Origin: an uncultured Bacteroidales bacterium | Lineage (GTDB): Bacteria > Bacteroidota > Bacteroidia > Bacteroidales > Paludibacteraceae | Reading direction: 5' to 3' | Assembly (NCBI GenBank): GCA_937907165.1 | Contig: CALCUH010000150.1 | Span: forward strand, 28,769-92,768 | Length of the DNA: 64,000 bases | In this document: positions 1 through 9,758 of the stretch, in pieces | Numbering within the stretch: position 1 is the stretch's first letter | Layout of the letters: each line of letters starts with the position of its first letter | Notes under the pieces: model-generated | Database searches by the model: none | Told to the model about the DNA's origin: nothing | What the model saw: the letters and a program-made list of their open reading frames with translations, nothing else | Position numbers and translations under genes: made by a program

Positions 1-3000
1 TCAACACCAAGCATCTGTTGTAGTTTTTCACAAAAGAGACATTTTTCACGTTCAAATTGGTGTTGACCGAAATGTTTATGGCATTACTATTGTTGAAGAA
101 CTCACATGTATTGATTTGGACTTGTTTATCTGCAGATCCTATAAATATACCATTGAAACTATTTTTTATTCTTACACCCTCAATGTTTATTTGAAGAGCT
201 CCAGGCGTTTTTGTATAGAAAATATTTGTTAAATTATCAGCCACATTATCCTTACTCAAAATCGTTTGGCCATCGGTTTCTAAAGACTCGTTAATAATAT
301 CATCGCCATTGAAATCTCCATCAAAAGTAGTTTCATACTTCAGAGGGTCACTTACCGCACCCGTTTTCGCACCCGCAGGATAACCACCTCGAATAGTTAC
401 GCTTGAATTAATTTCGTAACACAATTTTGGAGATTCGACATCAGATGAAAGGTTTTCCCCATACTTCGGCACATACCTACCTTCCGCCACATAGAACGTA
501 GCCCCGTCCGGAGCCAATGGCAAAACAGCAGCAAAATCCTCCCCATTCATCGCATTTTCCCATGAAGAGCCATCACCTTTGCCTTCTCGCTTCGTCTTCA
601 CATAATATTCTTTAACAGTTGGATCTGGTTTCACAAGCAATATGTGCATTACCACGCTATCGCAACCAAATTGGGATTTTAAGTTTTCAAAAATACTGTC
701 ATGAACACCTACTTGTGTATAGGTAACATCCATGAATTTTCCACCCACATAAATCGTATCACGTACTAGGGTTGTGTCATTAGCGCAATTGATTTCATAC
801 GCGCCCGCACATGTGTTATCGAGACGAGCGACGCCCCTCTGGTCTTCCGTAACCATGGTCTCGCTCAACGGGAAGCGGATGCTCTTGCCACTGGTAAGCT
901 TATCATCTTGAAGAGGGATAACCAGAGTGTGATCATCATAGATAGGCTTATCAGCCAACAAAGCGTCTAATTCTTCGGCCGTCGCAAGGACATCGCTCTT
1001 ATCAATGAACAAAGAATCTTTATTCACATCGAGATAAACGTTGTGGGAAGATTTGACATTCGTCCCCATATATGCGACATCTCCGTTGATTATGTTACCA
1101 ACTAAATTAAGTAATGAAGTGGAAGTTGACCAAATTTCGCCATTGAAGGTGTTATTCATAACATATGCGGTGTCAGCATTAATAGAGTTTGAGACCTTAG
1201 GCACTCCGGCAAAAGTATTGTTGACGATTATCGCTTTCTTACACGTGGAATTGAAGTGCCAACTTTCAATATTTACAAAAGTGTTTTTTTCAACTCTCAC
1301 AGTGGATTTTTGGGCAGCATCCGAGAAGGAACCTCCCGTCTCATTGTTTAGGAAGAGACATTCGCTAACCTTCGAATCAGAACAAGAGTACAAACCGAGG
1401 CCAGCAGTTCCTCTGCTAAATGTACATTTGTTGATGTTGCAGGAAACCTTGTTCGATGACGACCCTGTCACATCTAGGCAAGCACTTCCCTCTCTTGAAT
1501 TTTGCCTACTATTTTCAAACACGATTCCAGAGATTTCAACCGAACCTGAGTTTACCGGCTGTATTCTTAAGATATGGCGAACATCATCATTTCTGAAACT
1601 GCCATACGAGAATTCATCATAATCGTATTCCGAAGCGTTATTCTGAGCCAAATCACCATCGAAGGTGGTTAAATATTTAGCAGGATCACGAGTCAGATCC
1701 GTACCCTTCGCCGTACTTGGGAAACCTCCATAAATGGAGACGCATTTTGTCGTGAAGAACTCCTTATCGGTGATATCTGTAGGAACCTCGCCTTTATTGT
1801 CGTATATCGGTTGGTATTTACCTGCGGCGACATAGAATTTAGTGCCATCAGCGACCAAAGGCAAAATTCTTGCGAAATCTTCGCCGCTCATGGCGTTGGT
1901 CCATGAGGAACCGTCGCCAGTACCATTACGCTTAGTCTTCACAAAAAATGATGTTGTAAAGAAGGCATTATATACCTCACTAAATTCCGAGTATGCATAA
2001 CTGTATCTCTCCGCAATCGCAATAACGCTAAAGAAAGGTGCCTCGCCTTTCTTGACCTTTATCTTAAATGCACCGCTAACATCTGTGGAATCAGAAGCCA
2101 AAAACTCGACGGCATCCTGACTACGCCCATCCGACGCAAACAATGACACGCTCACTTTATCATATCCATTCATATCATCAACCGTTCCAGACACATACAC
2201 ATAGCCGTCTTTGTCAGGAGCAGTCACACCCGTAATTACAGGGGTTCCCAATTGACGGGCATCATCTAAAGAGGAAACGTCAACCGCCTTAGAACCTGCG
2301 GGTGAATTTAAAAATTTGGTTGTGTTAAAACGAGATTCTTGCGCAGAACGTTCGGAGATAGACATATACACCCCAGCTTCAGAGTTTCCGATAAATGTAT
2401 TGTCATACAGCAAAGATGGAGTCCCCATTTCTTTCAATCCAATTATATTATAAGCTATTACATTGTTTGAAAATTCATTGGCACCATACATATCGCTATA
2501 TACTCCGACTCCATTACCCAAATTTTGCAATGAACTATTTGTGCCAATATAGTTATCTTTCACATCCATATGTGGCTTTCCGTCAATATAGATTCCATAT
2601 GACGTATTCCCGGAAATTACATTATCCACCAATGTGGCCGCAGACATGTTTCCAATCTGCACACCTATATCATTGCCATCTAACAATTTATTCGTTCCAT
2701 CTTTACCAATCACACACCCTTCAATAACGGAGCCACCTCCATTGTTGCCACCAACTCTACCATACAAAATTCCAACTTTTGAACCAGAAATGACGCAATG
2801 CGAAATTGAATCTAATGACACCGTAGTTGGGCAATTGATTCCTCCGTCGCCGTTATCCAAAATGTTACATTTTTTTATTACGCCAATGGTTCCATATTCT
2901 TGATAAATACCATATTCATTGTCCGTTATGGAACAATTCGAAATTTCGGAAACAGTACCTGCGCAATGGATACCTTTCGGACTACCGCTTATATTGGAGC

Positions 3001-4306
3001 AGTTAGAAATTTTCTTAATCGATCCTTGATATACATGAATACCCGCAGAAGTATTATCATATATCTCACAGGATTCAATTGTCGTCAAAACGCTATTTAC
3101 CATAACGCCAACACCACAATCATGAATTTTACAATTGGAAATTAGACCAACTGACTCAGAATATACACGAACTCCATCTTCTGCGCAATTATAAATTTGA
3201 GAATTCTTTAATTCGCTAATTTTTGTATAATAAATACCATTCTCTCCACAATCCGAGATTATGCAACTATCAATCGAAATCAAATCATTATGCAGATAAA
3301 TTCCATGACCTTTCGGATTGGTGATAGTATCCTTGACGAACCTTGTTGTGCCATCCATTTTACTACTACCAGAGATTCCGCATTTAAGTTTTGAGTTTCG
3401 CAATACAAATATGTTGGCTGAAGACAACTGTATCGCTGTATCCGCCACAACTCTTGACATTTCCCCCAAATCAGACGAATAAAAGGATAAGTTCGATTTA
3501 AAATGGCAATTATCTATTTTTGAGTTCGATGCCAAGTTATAGAAGGAAACGGAACCAGAAAAATCGCAATTCGAAAACGTTTCAACATTGGAATAAATGG
3601 AAGAGGTTCCACCATCGGCAACAACTTTCGATATCTCTGATACAGATTCCGCATGAACCATCAATGGCGTTTCACAACCATTAAATTTACAATCGTTTAT
3701 AACATTAACCGTCGGTTGAAATTTAGTACCATCATATACAGCAATACCCTTTGAACAATTTGCAAAGGTACAACCTTTGATTGCACCAATATTCCCATAA
3801 CTATATATACCTGCATTATCAGCATTACTAAATGAACAATTTTGAATTATGTCGATACTACCTGTTGACAAAGGAGCCAGAATAGAGATGCTGTAACCTG
3901 AAAACGAACATCCCGACAACAAATTCATAGGATAATCGAAACGTAGTCCTTGTGAACCACTCTCCGCCGTAAAATTAATGTTTGAAATTTCCTTTACTAA
4001 TGTGTCGGAGAAATAGAATCCACTTGATTTAATAGTTACTTTATTCGTTCCTCCTTGAATAGATATCACTCTCTTTATGATAAAGGTAACCTTATCAGCA
4101 TCAATCGTATTTTGGGCGGATGAGGGCAAATTGAAAGTCACAACAGCTTCATCTTTTTGTGGAAGTTCATTGATTTGTGACACAATATCATACAGAGATC
4201 CTTCACCAGACGCATTAGGAGAGGTAACTTTATACGTATGAACAGCTGCTAAAGACATCATTTGCACAGCCACAAAAGCCAGAATCAAAGAAAAAATTCT
4301 TTTCAT
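1..4306 (-). CDS. Giant secreted right-handed beta-helix protein (C-terminus outside window)
   Basis: The frame is open from ATG 4306 to the window edge, at least 1,435 codons, so the C-terminus is missing. The first ~20 residues (MKRIFSLILAFVAVQMMSLA) form a signal peptide. Residues ~80-600 carry many short degenerate repeats of the type 'I.nC.Isgn..GI', the pattern of parallel beta-helix (pectate-lyase-like) rungs. A spacer near residue 700 reads like a carboxypeptidase-regulatory or Ig-like fold. Two copies of a module with 'GDGSSW.NAM.GEDFA..LPL..DG..FYVA.G.Y' follow, at about 1800-1940 and 460-610, each leading into another helix stretch. Such proteins in Bacteroidota are usually surface-exposed or secreted, often by the type IX system; the sorting domain would lie beyond the edge. 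The substrate is unknown. It could be an adhesin or a polysaccharide-binding protein. Confidence 0.85.
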   Translation of the reverse strand, partial: MKRIFSLILAFVAVQMMSLAAVHTYKVTSPNASGEGSLYDIVSQINELPQKDEAVVTFNLPSSAQNTIDADKVTFIIKRVISIQGGTNKVTIKSSGFYFSDTLVKEISNINFTAESGSQGLRFDYPMNLLSGCSFSGYSISILAPLSTGSIDIIQNCSFSNADNAGIYSYGNIGAIKGCTFANCSKGIAVYDGTKFQPTVNVINDCKFNGCETPLMVHAESVSEISKVVADGGTSSIYSNVETFSNCDFSGSVSFYNLASNSKIDNCHFKSNLSFYSSDLGEMSRVVADTAIQLSSANIFVLRNSKLKCGISGSSKMDGTTRFVKDTITNPKGHGIYLHNDLISIDSCIISDCGENGIYYTKISELKNSQIYNCAEDGVRVYSESVGLISNCKIHDCGVGVMVNSVLTTIESCEIYDNTSAGIHVYQGSIKKISNCSNISGSPKGIHCAGTVSEISNCSITDNEYGIYQEYGTIGVIKKCNILDNGDGGINCPTTVSLDSISHCVISGSKVGILYGRVGGNNGGGSVIEGCVIGKDGTNKLLDGNDIGVQIGNMSAATLVDNVISGNTSYGIYIDGKPHMDVKDNYIGTNSSLQNLGNGVGVYSDMYGANEFSNNVIAYNIIGLKEMGTPSLLYDNTFIGNSEAGVYMSISERSAQESRFNTTKFLNSPAGSKAVDVSSLDDARQLGTPVITGVTAPDKDGYVYVSGTVDDMNGYDKVSVSLFASDGRSQDAVEFLASDSTDVSGAFKIKVKKGEAPFFSVIAIAERYSYAYSEFSEVYNAFFTTSFFVKTKRNGTGDGSSWTNAMSGEDFARILPLVADGTKFYVAAGKYQPIYDNKGEVPTDITDKEFFTTKCVSIYGGFPSTAKGTDLTRDPAKYLTTFDGDLAQNNASEYDYDEFSYGSFRNDDVRHILRIQPVNSGSVEISGIVFENSRQNSREGSACLDVTGSSSNKVSCNINKCTFSRGTAGLGLYSCSDSKVSECLFLNNETGGSFSDAAQKSTVRVEKNTFVNIESWHFNSTCKKAIIVNNTFAGVPKVSNSINADTAYVMNNTFNGEIWSTSTSLLNLVGNIINGDVAYMGTNVKSSHNVYLDVNKDSLFIDKSDVLATAEELDALLADKPIYDDHTLVIPLQDDKLTSGKSIRFPLSETMVTEDQRGVARLDNTCAGAYEINCANDTTLVRDTIYVGGKFMDVTYTQVGVHDSIFENLKSQFGCDSVVMHILLVKPDPTVKEYYVKTKREGKGDGSSWENAMNGEDFAAVLPLAPDGATFYVAEGRYVPKYGENLSSDVESPKLCYEINSSVTIRGGYPAGAKTGAVSDPLKYETTFDGDFNGDDIINESLETDGQTILSKDNVADNLTNIFYTKTPGALQINIEGVRIKNSFNGIFIGSADKQVQINTCEFFNNSNAINISVNTNLNVKNVSFVKNYNRCLVL

Positions 4307-4742
4307 ATATCAATTATTTATTTTTTACAAAGTATGCGTCAGAAAACATGAAACATCAAGAAAATGGGACGAAATACAATAAAAATTCAAACCATTCCTC
4401 ACAAAGTCTATCATCTTGAATACCACACATTTATAGTTTTTTACAACTATTCATATATCAGCAACATCACCTCAAATTTTCTGAAACGAGTGCAAAATTA
4501 AATAAATTTATTCACAATCAACATTAATTCATGCAATAAAATCAATAAATTATTTTCGCAACGCAAATATTCGGATTGACTTTTATCGTATATAACAGGC
4601 GAAGATATTCTCCTGCCGCATCATCATGTGCTTTCACATTCCCTAATAAAATTTATATGTCACAACGAGCCCGATCGGATGGAACCGAGTACCGTCATGT
4701 CCGCACAACACAATTCGTCTTTGTAATCGATACAATTTTTCG
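4307..4742. other. Intergenic region, AT-rich
   Basis: This 436-bp gap lies between two minus-strand genes. Apart from the promoter-like element at 4493-4522 I see no gene. A 66-codon plus-strand frame starting at a TTG (4576) has no recognisable protein character. Confidence 0.5.
4493..4522 (-). promoter_or_regulatory. Putative Bacteroidota promoter of the beta-helix gene
   Basis: Read on the minus strand there is a -7 element TAATTTTG (4500-4493) preceded, after 18 nt, by GTTG (4522-4519) in place of TTTG. The expected start of transcription near 4486 would give a leader of about 180 nt. Confidence 0.35.
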
Positions 4743-5447
4743 CTATTTTAGTTCCACATCCTTCTTTCTAACATAACCGAATATTTTTTCACCTTCCCAA
4801 GATTCATATTCAAACTTATAATATTCTCTTTTCTTACCAATGATAGAAAGCAAGACATCACTTGTATCAAACCCCGAAATAGGCTTGAAATTCAAATCAT
4901 AAATAATCTTTCCAGACAGGACCGAACAAACATCATGATCTTCATATTCAATATCAAAATATTTCAAATCATCTTTCCTATAAGCAATTAGATAATTGAT
5001 TATAGGAGAAGGCAGCTTTACCATAGATAAAGAGAACTTGCAGTTAATCGTTAAATTGTCAATCTCGCAAAATGAACACTCTACTCTATTAAATAAAGCG
5101 TCATCCAATCTTTTATTAAAAGATAATGATTCCTGTTTTACCGAATCCAAATATTCATACATGACTCCAGTATTAGACTTTAAGAAAATTTTCTCATCGA
5201 CATATGTGCTAAGTTCTTCCTCGAAAAAGCCAATAGTATTATAATAAAAAGAGAACTTAGTTCCTGATGGATTTACATAAATAGTCAAACAAGTATGGTC
5301 TTTATATATGCGATATTCTGATTCGTAAGAGTTTTCATCATATCTTATTCCCCAAACTCCTTGAACGCAGTCCAAATCTGTCGACATACCTATTTCTATG
5401 TTAAACAAGTATAAAGAGACATATAAAATTAAAAATTTCAGTTTCAT
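4743..5447 (-). CDS. Exported protein of unknown function
   Basis: The 234-residue product starts with a hydrophobic signal sequence (MKLKFLILYVSLYLFNIEIG) and is otherwise soluble and acidic. Four cysteines in the middle (CVQG, CSFCEID, CKFS regions) could form disulfides in the periplasm. The end, around 'YYKFEYESWEGEKIFGYVRKKDVEL', resembles the last strands of a bacterial SH3-like domain, but this is a visual impression only. I do not recognise the family. The gene is AT-rich and stands alone upstream of the beta-helix gene. Confidence 0.75.
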   Translation of the reverse strand: MKLKFLILYVSLYLFNIEIGMSTDLDCVQGVWGIRYDENSYESEYRIYKDHTCLTIYVNPSGTKFSFYYNTIGFFEEELSTYVDEKIFLKSNTGVMYEYLDSVKQESLSFNKRLDDALFNRVECSFCEIDNLTINCKFSLSMVKLPSPIINYLIAYRKDDLKYFDIEYEDHDVCSVLSGKIIYDLNFKPISGFDTSDVLLSIIGKKREYYKFEYESWEGEKIFGYVRKKDVELK

Positions 5448-5652
5448 CTTATTACAATAATCGGGTTCTAATATATCCTCTAAAAATTAGCGGATGGTTG
5501 AAAAATAAAACATTTCCAAATGCTGAAGCTTCTTTTATTCTACGCCAGCTAATTTAAGTTTTATTTTCGTAACTTAGCATAATGGGAAACAAGACATTCT
5601 CAATTTATTTTACAACAACTCTTAACTTTTAGTTCTTAATTCAATTGGTGTT

Positions 5653-6204
5653 ATGGTAAACAAAACAATTGGCACATTACTGGTATTCATCGTCGCCACT
5701 TCATGTGGTTGCGGAGGGAAAAACCATGCGATAAACAAAGACGAGCAGGCCACCAAAATAAGTCAAGCCGCCGAAACGAAGATGTCATCGGAGAACGCGG
5801 AGACAAATCGCCGCAAAATTCTCTTTGTGCGCAACGGTGGCGGAAACATCGAATACACCCTTCAACCTCAAGCCGACAGCATAAGTTTACACATAAGGAA
5901 GTTCAGTTTCAAAGCGGCGGACTTTTCCGTGAAAGTGTCCAAGAGCGACATCGACTCGTCTACCGTCAAAACAATCGAGCAAATCATCAACGGAGAGTTG
6001 GACTTAGGGAAACCTGACACGACGAAGAGAGGCGGCATGATGATGACCGGGACATGGGCCTTCGCCTACCTACTCGAAGACGACACCACCCGAACACAAA
6101 TACACGACAAAGAGATCGTGAACACAATCTCCCTCTCGGAAGAAACCGTCAGGACCCTCATCGAATCCGCAGACTCAACTCTCTTTAGCGGATTAAATCA
6201 TTAG
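5653..6204 (+). CDS. Putative lipoprotein of unknown function
   Basis: The 183-residue product has a short hydrophobic N-terminus ending in a lipobox-like ATSC followed by a Gly/Cys-rich stretch, so it is probably lipidated. The mature part has a Lys/Glu-rich linker and then a compact domain with a 'TKRGGMMMTGTWAFAYLLEDD' segment. No catalytic motif is evident. It is a single plus-strand gene converging on pyrH, separated from it by a bidirectional terminator. Confidence 0.7.
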   Translation: MVNKTIGTLLVFIVATSCGCGGKNHAINKDEQATKISQAAETKMSSENAETNRRKILFVRNGGGNIEYTLQPQADSISLHIRKFSFKAADFSVKVSKSDIDSSTVKTIEQIINGELDLGKPDTTKRGGMMMTGTWAFAYLLEDDTTRTQIHDKEIVNTISLSEETVRTLIESADSTLFSGLNH

Positions 6205-6278
6205 CATAGGACGGAAGACCTATGCGTTAGAGCTACGGTTCAAGCCATAGTGCTCTACTCTACCGTTTATCAAGCAAC

Positions 6279-6311
6279 AAAAAAAGCCGAGACCCCGTCC
6301 CGGCTTTTTTT
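6279..6311. terminator. Bidirectional intrinsic terminator
   Basis: The stem GCCGaGAC (6286-6293) pairs with GTCcCGGC (6297-6304), loop CCC, with an A-tract on the left and a T-tract on the right. It serves both the plus-strand lipoprotein gene and the minus-strand pyrH gene. Confidence 0.85.
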
Positions 6312-6328
6312 ATGCGCAATGAGATAAA

Positions 6329-7039
6329 TTACGGATGCACATAGGTGCCGATGTTCTCACCAGCGACCACCTTTTTGAGGTTACCCAACTTATCCATATT
6401 GAAAACGACGACAGGAAGATTATTGTCGCGGCACATCACGGTTGCGGAAAGATCCATCACCTTGAGGTTGCGGACAAGAATCTCGTCGTATGAAATATCG
6501 TCGAACTTCTTAGCGGAAGGATCCTTTTCAGGGTCGGCGGTATAAATACCATCCACACGCGTACCCTTGAACATCGCATCAGCCTCTATCTCGATGCCGC
6601 GGAGAGAAGAACCCGTATCCGTAGTGAAGTAAGGACAACCCGTACCAGCCGCAAAGATTGTGATGTAACCTTGGTTGAGAAGTTCGATAGCTTTGTCCTT
6701 GGAATAGAACTCACCGATAGGCTCCATGCGGATAGCAGTCAAGACCTTACACTTCGCACCAGCAGCGGTAAGGGCGGAACAAAGCGCCAAAGCGTTGATT
6801 GTCGTCGCGAGCATACCCATCTGGTCACCCTTCACACGATCAAAACCCTTTTGAGAGCCGGAGAGTCCGCGAAAAATATTACCGCCACCAATCACGATAC
6901 CGAGTTGCACACCCATATCAGCGATCTCCTTGATTTGGTCGGCATATTCACCCAAGCGTTTCTCATCGATGCCATAACCCTTCTCTCCCATTAGAGATTC
7001 TCCGCTGAGTTTCAATAATATACGTTTAAATTTAGCCAT
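6329..7039 (-). CDS. pyrH: UMP kinase
   Basis: This 236-residue protein phosphorylates UMP to UDP with ATP, in pyrimidine nucleotide synthesis in the cytoplasm. It has the amino-acid-kinase fold signatures: the N-terminal LKLSGESL motif (residues ~8-15), the glycine-rich GGGNIFRG loop (~52-59), and 'TTDTGSSLRGIE' and 'GIYTADPEKDP' further on. Length is standard for bacterial UMP kinase. It lies 71 nt downstream of rplQ on the same strand, behind a terminator, so it is either transcribed by read-through or from its own promoter. The more common tsf or frr neighbours are absent. Confidence 0.97.
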   Translation of the reverse strand: MAKFKRILLKLSGESLMGEKGYGIDEKRLGEYADQIKEIADMGVQLGIVIGGGNIFRGLSGSQKGFDRVKGDQMGMLATTINALALCSALTAAGAKCKVLTAIRMEPIGEFYSKDKAIELLNQGYITIFAAGTGCPYFTTDTGSSLRGIEIEADAMFKGTRVDGIYTADPEKDPSAKKFDDISYDEILVRNLKVMDLSATVMCRDNNLPVVVFNMDKLGNLKKVVAGENIGTYVHP

Positions 7040-7056
7040 GATAATAGAATTAGATT

Positions 7057-7087
7057 AAAAAAAAGCCGCACCATAAGATGCGGCTTT
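7057..7087 (-). terminator. Terminator of the ribosomal protein operon
   Basis: The stem GCCGCA (7065-7070) / TGCGGC (7079-7084) is flanked by an eight-base A-run (7057-7064), which is a U-tract when read on the minus strand. It lies just after the rplQ stop codon and only 17 nt before the pyrH start. Confidence 0.8.
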
Positions 7088-7109
7088 AAATATACCGAAA
7101 AAATTTGAA

Positions 7110-7613
7110 TTATTCAGCATTAGCAGGAGCCTCGACAGCAGGAGTCTCAGCGACAACCTCAGCGTCAGCAGCTTGCACTTTCTTCTTAGAAGAACGACGG
7201 GTCTTAGTAGCCTTCTTAGGAGCTCCACCCTTCATCATGTTCTCGTCGAAGTCAACCAATTCGATGAAGCACATCTCAGCAGCGTCATTCAAACGGAAAC
7301 CAGTTTTGATGATACGAGTATAACCACCTGGGCGATCAGCGATCTTCTCAGCGATAACCTTGAACAACTCAGTGATAGCCTTCTTATTTTGAAGATAGCT
7401 GAAAACCACTCTGTAATTGTTCATAAGTTTCTGAGGGTCCTTCTCTTTAGCCTTAGTCAACAATGGCTCGATATACTTTCTCAACTCCTTAGCCTTAGCG
7501 GTAGTAGTTGTGATTCTCTTGTGTTCGATCAAAGAGACAGCCAAATTGGCCAACATAGACTCTCTGTGTCCCTTCTTTCTACCAAGATTGTTGAATTTCT
7601 TATTATGTCTCAT
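7110..7613 (-). CDS. rplQ: 50S ribosomal protein bL17
   Basis: The first ~120 residues are canonical bL17 (MRHNKKFNNLGRKKGHRESM start, then 'SLIEHKRITTTTAKAKELR'), which binds 23S rRNA near the exit tunnel. The remaining ~45 residues are a basic Lys/Arg stretch followed by an Ala/Val/Glu-rich tail; such a tail is common in Bacteroidota L17. It is the last gene of the alpha-operon part, 5 nt after rpoA, and is followed by a terminator. Confidence 0.97.
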   Translation of the reverse strand: MRHNKKFNNLGRKKGHRESMLANLAVSLIEHKRITTTTAKAKELRKYIEPLLTKAKEKDPQKLMNNYRVVFSYLQNKKAITELFKVIAEKIADRPGGYTRIIKTGFRLNDAAEMCFIELVDFDENMMKGGAPKKATKTRRSSKKKVQAADAEVVAETPAVEAPANAE

Positions 7614-7618
7614 TTTAA

Positions 7619-8611
7619 TTATTCTTTATCTAATTTATACTTAGAAATATCCATACCGAACGAAAGGTTCAAAGTATCCAACAACTGGTCAAGCTCAGTC
7701 AAGGACTTCTTACCAAAGTTTCTGAACTTTAATAAGTCGTTCTTATTGAAGACAACCAATTCGCCTAATGTTTCAACATCTGCAGCCTTCAAGCAGTTAA
7801 GCGCACGGACAGAGAGGTCCATGTCGACCAACTTAGACTTGAGCAATTGGCGCATATGAAGAACTTCCTCATCGAAATCATCATTAGAACCTTCTTCCGC
7901 AGTGTCAAGAGATATCTTCTCATCAGAGAATAACAAGAAGTGTTGGATAAGGATTTTAGCGGCCTCTTTCAAAGCCTCTTTAGGATGGATGGAACCATCC
8001 GTATCGATTTCGATCACAAGTTTCTCGAAGTCGGTCTTTTGTTCAACACGATAATTCTCGACAGAATACTTAACGTTACGGATAGGAGTATAGATAGAGT
8101 CAATCGCAATTAATCCGATCTCAGAACCAGGGATTTTGTTCTCATCAGCAGGAACATAACCGCGACCTTTACCAATCGTCAATTCGATATTGAAAGAAGC
8201 GGAAGGATCCAAGCGGCAGATAACCAAATCCTTATTAAGAACATCGAAACCAGTTAAACTCTTAGCTATATCGCCAGCTTTGAAAATCTCAGTTCCAGAA
8301 ACATTGATGGAAACCTTCTCATTCTCAATCTCGCTAACTTTCTGTTTGAAACGTACTTGTTTCAAGTTAAGAATAACGTTGGTTACATCTTCGATAACGC
8401 CCGGAATCACAGAGAATTCATGGTCCACACCATCAATCTTCATTGAAGTAATAGCGAAGCCCTCCAATGAAGAAAGGAGGATGCGTCGGAGGGCATTACC
8501 GATGGTAATACCGTAACCAGGCTCGAGAGGGCGGAATTCGAACTTACCGTGGAAGTTGTCCGCCTCCAACATGATAACCTTGTCAGGTTTTTGAAACGCT
8601 AATATAGCCAT
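7619..8611 (-). CDS. rpoA: DNA-directed RNA polymerase subunit alpha
   Basis: The 330-residue subunit forms the dimer that nucleates RNA polymerase assembly. The N-terminal domain has the family signature 'PLEPGYGITIGNALRRILLSSLEG' (~27-50). An acidic linker (~230-245) leads to the C-terminal domain, which has 'LDMDLSVRALNCLKAADVETLGELV' and 'NFGKKSLTELDQLL', the region that contacts UP-element DNA and activators. It lies between rpsD and rplQ, the usual order. Confidence 0.98.
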   Translation of the reverse strand: MAILAFQKPDKVIMLEADNFHGKFEFRPLEPGYGITIGNALRRILLSSLEGFAITSMKIDGVDHEFSVIPGVIEDVTNVILNLKQVRFKQKVSEIENEKVSINVSGTEIFKAGDIAKSLTGFDVLNKDLVICRLDPSASFNIELTIGKGRGYVPADENKIPGSEIGLIAIDSIYTPIRNVKYSVENYRVEQKTDFEKLVIEIDTDGSIHPKEALKEAAKILIQHFLLFSDEKISLDTAEEGSNDDFDEEVLHMRQLLKSKLVDMDLSVRALNCLKAADVETLGELVVFNKNDLLKFRNFGKKSLTELDQLLDTLNLSFGMDISKYKLDKE

Positions 8612-8621
8612 GAATCAATTA

Positions 8622-9227
8622 TTATTTAGAGTAAAGTTCGACGATCAATTGTTCTTTGATATTCTCAGGGATGTCAGCACGTTCAGGCAAGTGAAGGAAT
8701 TTACCTGCTGAAGCGGAAGCGTCCCATTCCAACCAAGGATATTTGCTGTGGTTGAAACCAGACAAAGAATTAACGATCGCCTCCAAAGACTTAGCTTTTT
8801 CGCGAACGCCAACGATTTGACCAGGCTTAACAGAATATGAAGGGATATTGACAACCTCACCGTCGACTACGATGTGCTTGTGAGAAACGAGCTGACGAGC
8901 AGCCGCACGAGTAGGAGCGATACCTAAACGGTAAACGATGTTATCAAGTCTTGTTTCGAGGAGCTGCAAAAGAACCTCACCGGTAATACCCTTAGAACGG
9001 TTGGCAGCCTCGAAGAGGTTACGGAATTGTCTTTCCAATACGCCATAAGTGTATTTAGTCTTTTGCTTCTCAGCCAACTGAATACCGTACTCGGAAGACT
9101 TCTTTCTTCTATTTACGCCATGTTGTCCCGGTGGGAAATTTCTCTTAGCCAAAATCTTATCTGGACCGAAAATTGGTTCACCAAAACGACGCGCAATTTT
9201 AGTTTTTGGACCTGTGTATCTAGCCAT
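8622..9227 (-). CDS. rpsD: 30S ribosomal protein uS4
   Basis: This 201-residue primary binder of 16S rRNA has an S4 RNA-binding domain at ~93-155 ('RLDNIVYRLGIAPTRAAARQLVSHKHIVVDG'). The N-terminal region (MARYTGPKTKIARRFGEPI) has no cysteine cluster, so this is the zinc-independent form. A 108-bp gap separates it from rpsK and holds a small hairpin. Confidence 0.98.
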   Translation of the reverse strand: MARYTGPKTKIARRFGEPIFGPDKILAKRNFPPGQHGVNRRKKSSEYGIQLAEKQKTKYTYGVLERQFRNLFEAANRSKGITGEVLLQLLETRLDNIVYRLGIAPTRAAARQLVSHKHIVVDGEVVNIPSYSVKPGQIVGVREKAKSLEAIVNSLSGFNHSKYPWLEWDASASAGKFLHLPERADIPENIKEQLIVELYSK

Positions 9228-9335
9228 TTTTACTTACTGTTTATTCAAACCTTGAATCGTGCAGCCGCAATTGCAGAGGGGAAAAAACGCAATTATCACA
9301 ATGCGAGATTCGAAAGTTGTTATAATACTGTATTT

Positions 9336-9725
9336 TTAAACTCTACGTTTTTTAGGTGGTCGACAACCGTTATGTGGTAGTGGTGTTACGTCGACAATCT
9401 CAGTCACCTCGATACCAGCACCGTGAACGGTTCTGATAGCTGACTCACGACCGTTACCTGGTCCTTTAACGTATGCTTTCACCTTTCTCAAACCAAGGTC
9501 ATAAGCGATCTTAGCGCAATCTTGAGCTGCCATTTGAGCTGCATATGGAGTGTTCTTCTTAGAACCTCTGAAGCCCATCTTACCAGCTGATGACCAAGAG
9601 ATGATTTGTCCGTCAGCGTTAGCCAAAGACACGATGATGTTGTTAAAAGAAGAGTGTACGTGCAATTGTCCGTTTGCGTCAACTTTTACTACTCTTTTTT
9701 TGGTTGCTACTGCTTTTTTTGCCAT
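9336..9725 (-). CDS. rpsK: 30S ribosomal protein uS11
   Basis: The 129-residue platform protein has 'VHSSFNNIIVSLANADGQIISWSSAGKMGFRG' and the C-terminal 'DVTPLPHNGCRPPKKRRV', the uS11 signatures. It lies 33 nt after rpsM in the alpha-operon part. Confidence 0.98.
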   Translation of the reverse strand: MAKKAVATKKRVVKVDANGQLHVHSSFNNIIVSLANADGQIISWSSAGKMGFRGSKKNTPYAAQMAAQDCAKIAYDLGLRKVKAYVKGPGNGRESAIRTVHGAGIEVTEIVDVTPLPHNGCRPPKKRRV

Positions 9726-9758
9726 ATCTTTTTATAATTAAATAGCGTTAGCTAACTA

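Noticed and set aside
1041..3145. Several plus-strand frames inside the beta-helix gene
   Set aside because: They are antisense shadows of one continuous minus-strand frame with clear repeats.
4576..4776. 66-residue plus-strand gene
   Set aside because: TTG start, no promoter, and it runs into the 3' end of the minus-strand gene.
7173..7859. 228-codon plus-strand frame over rplQ and rpoA
   Set aside because: It is antisense to two certain ribosomal-cluster genes.
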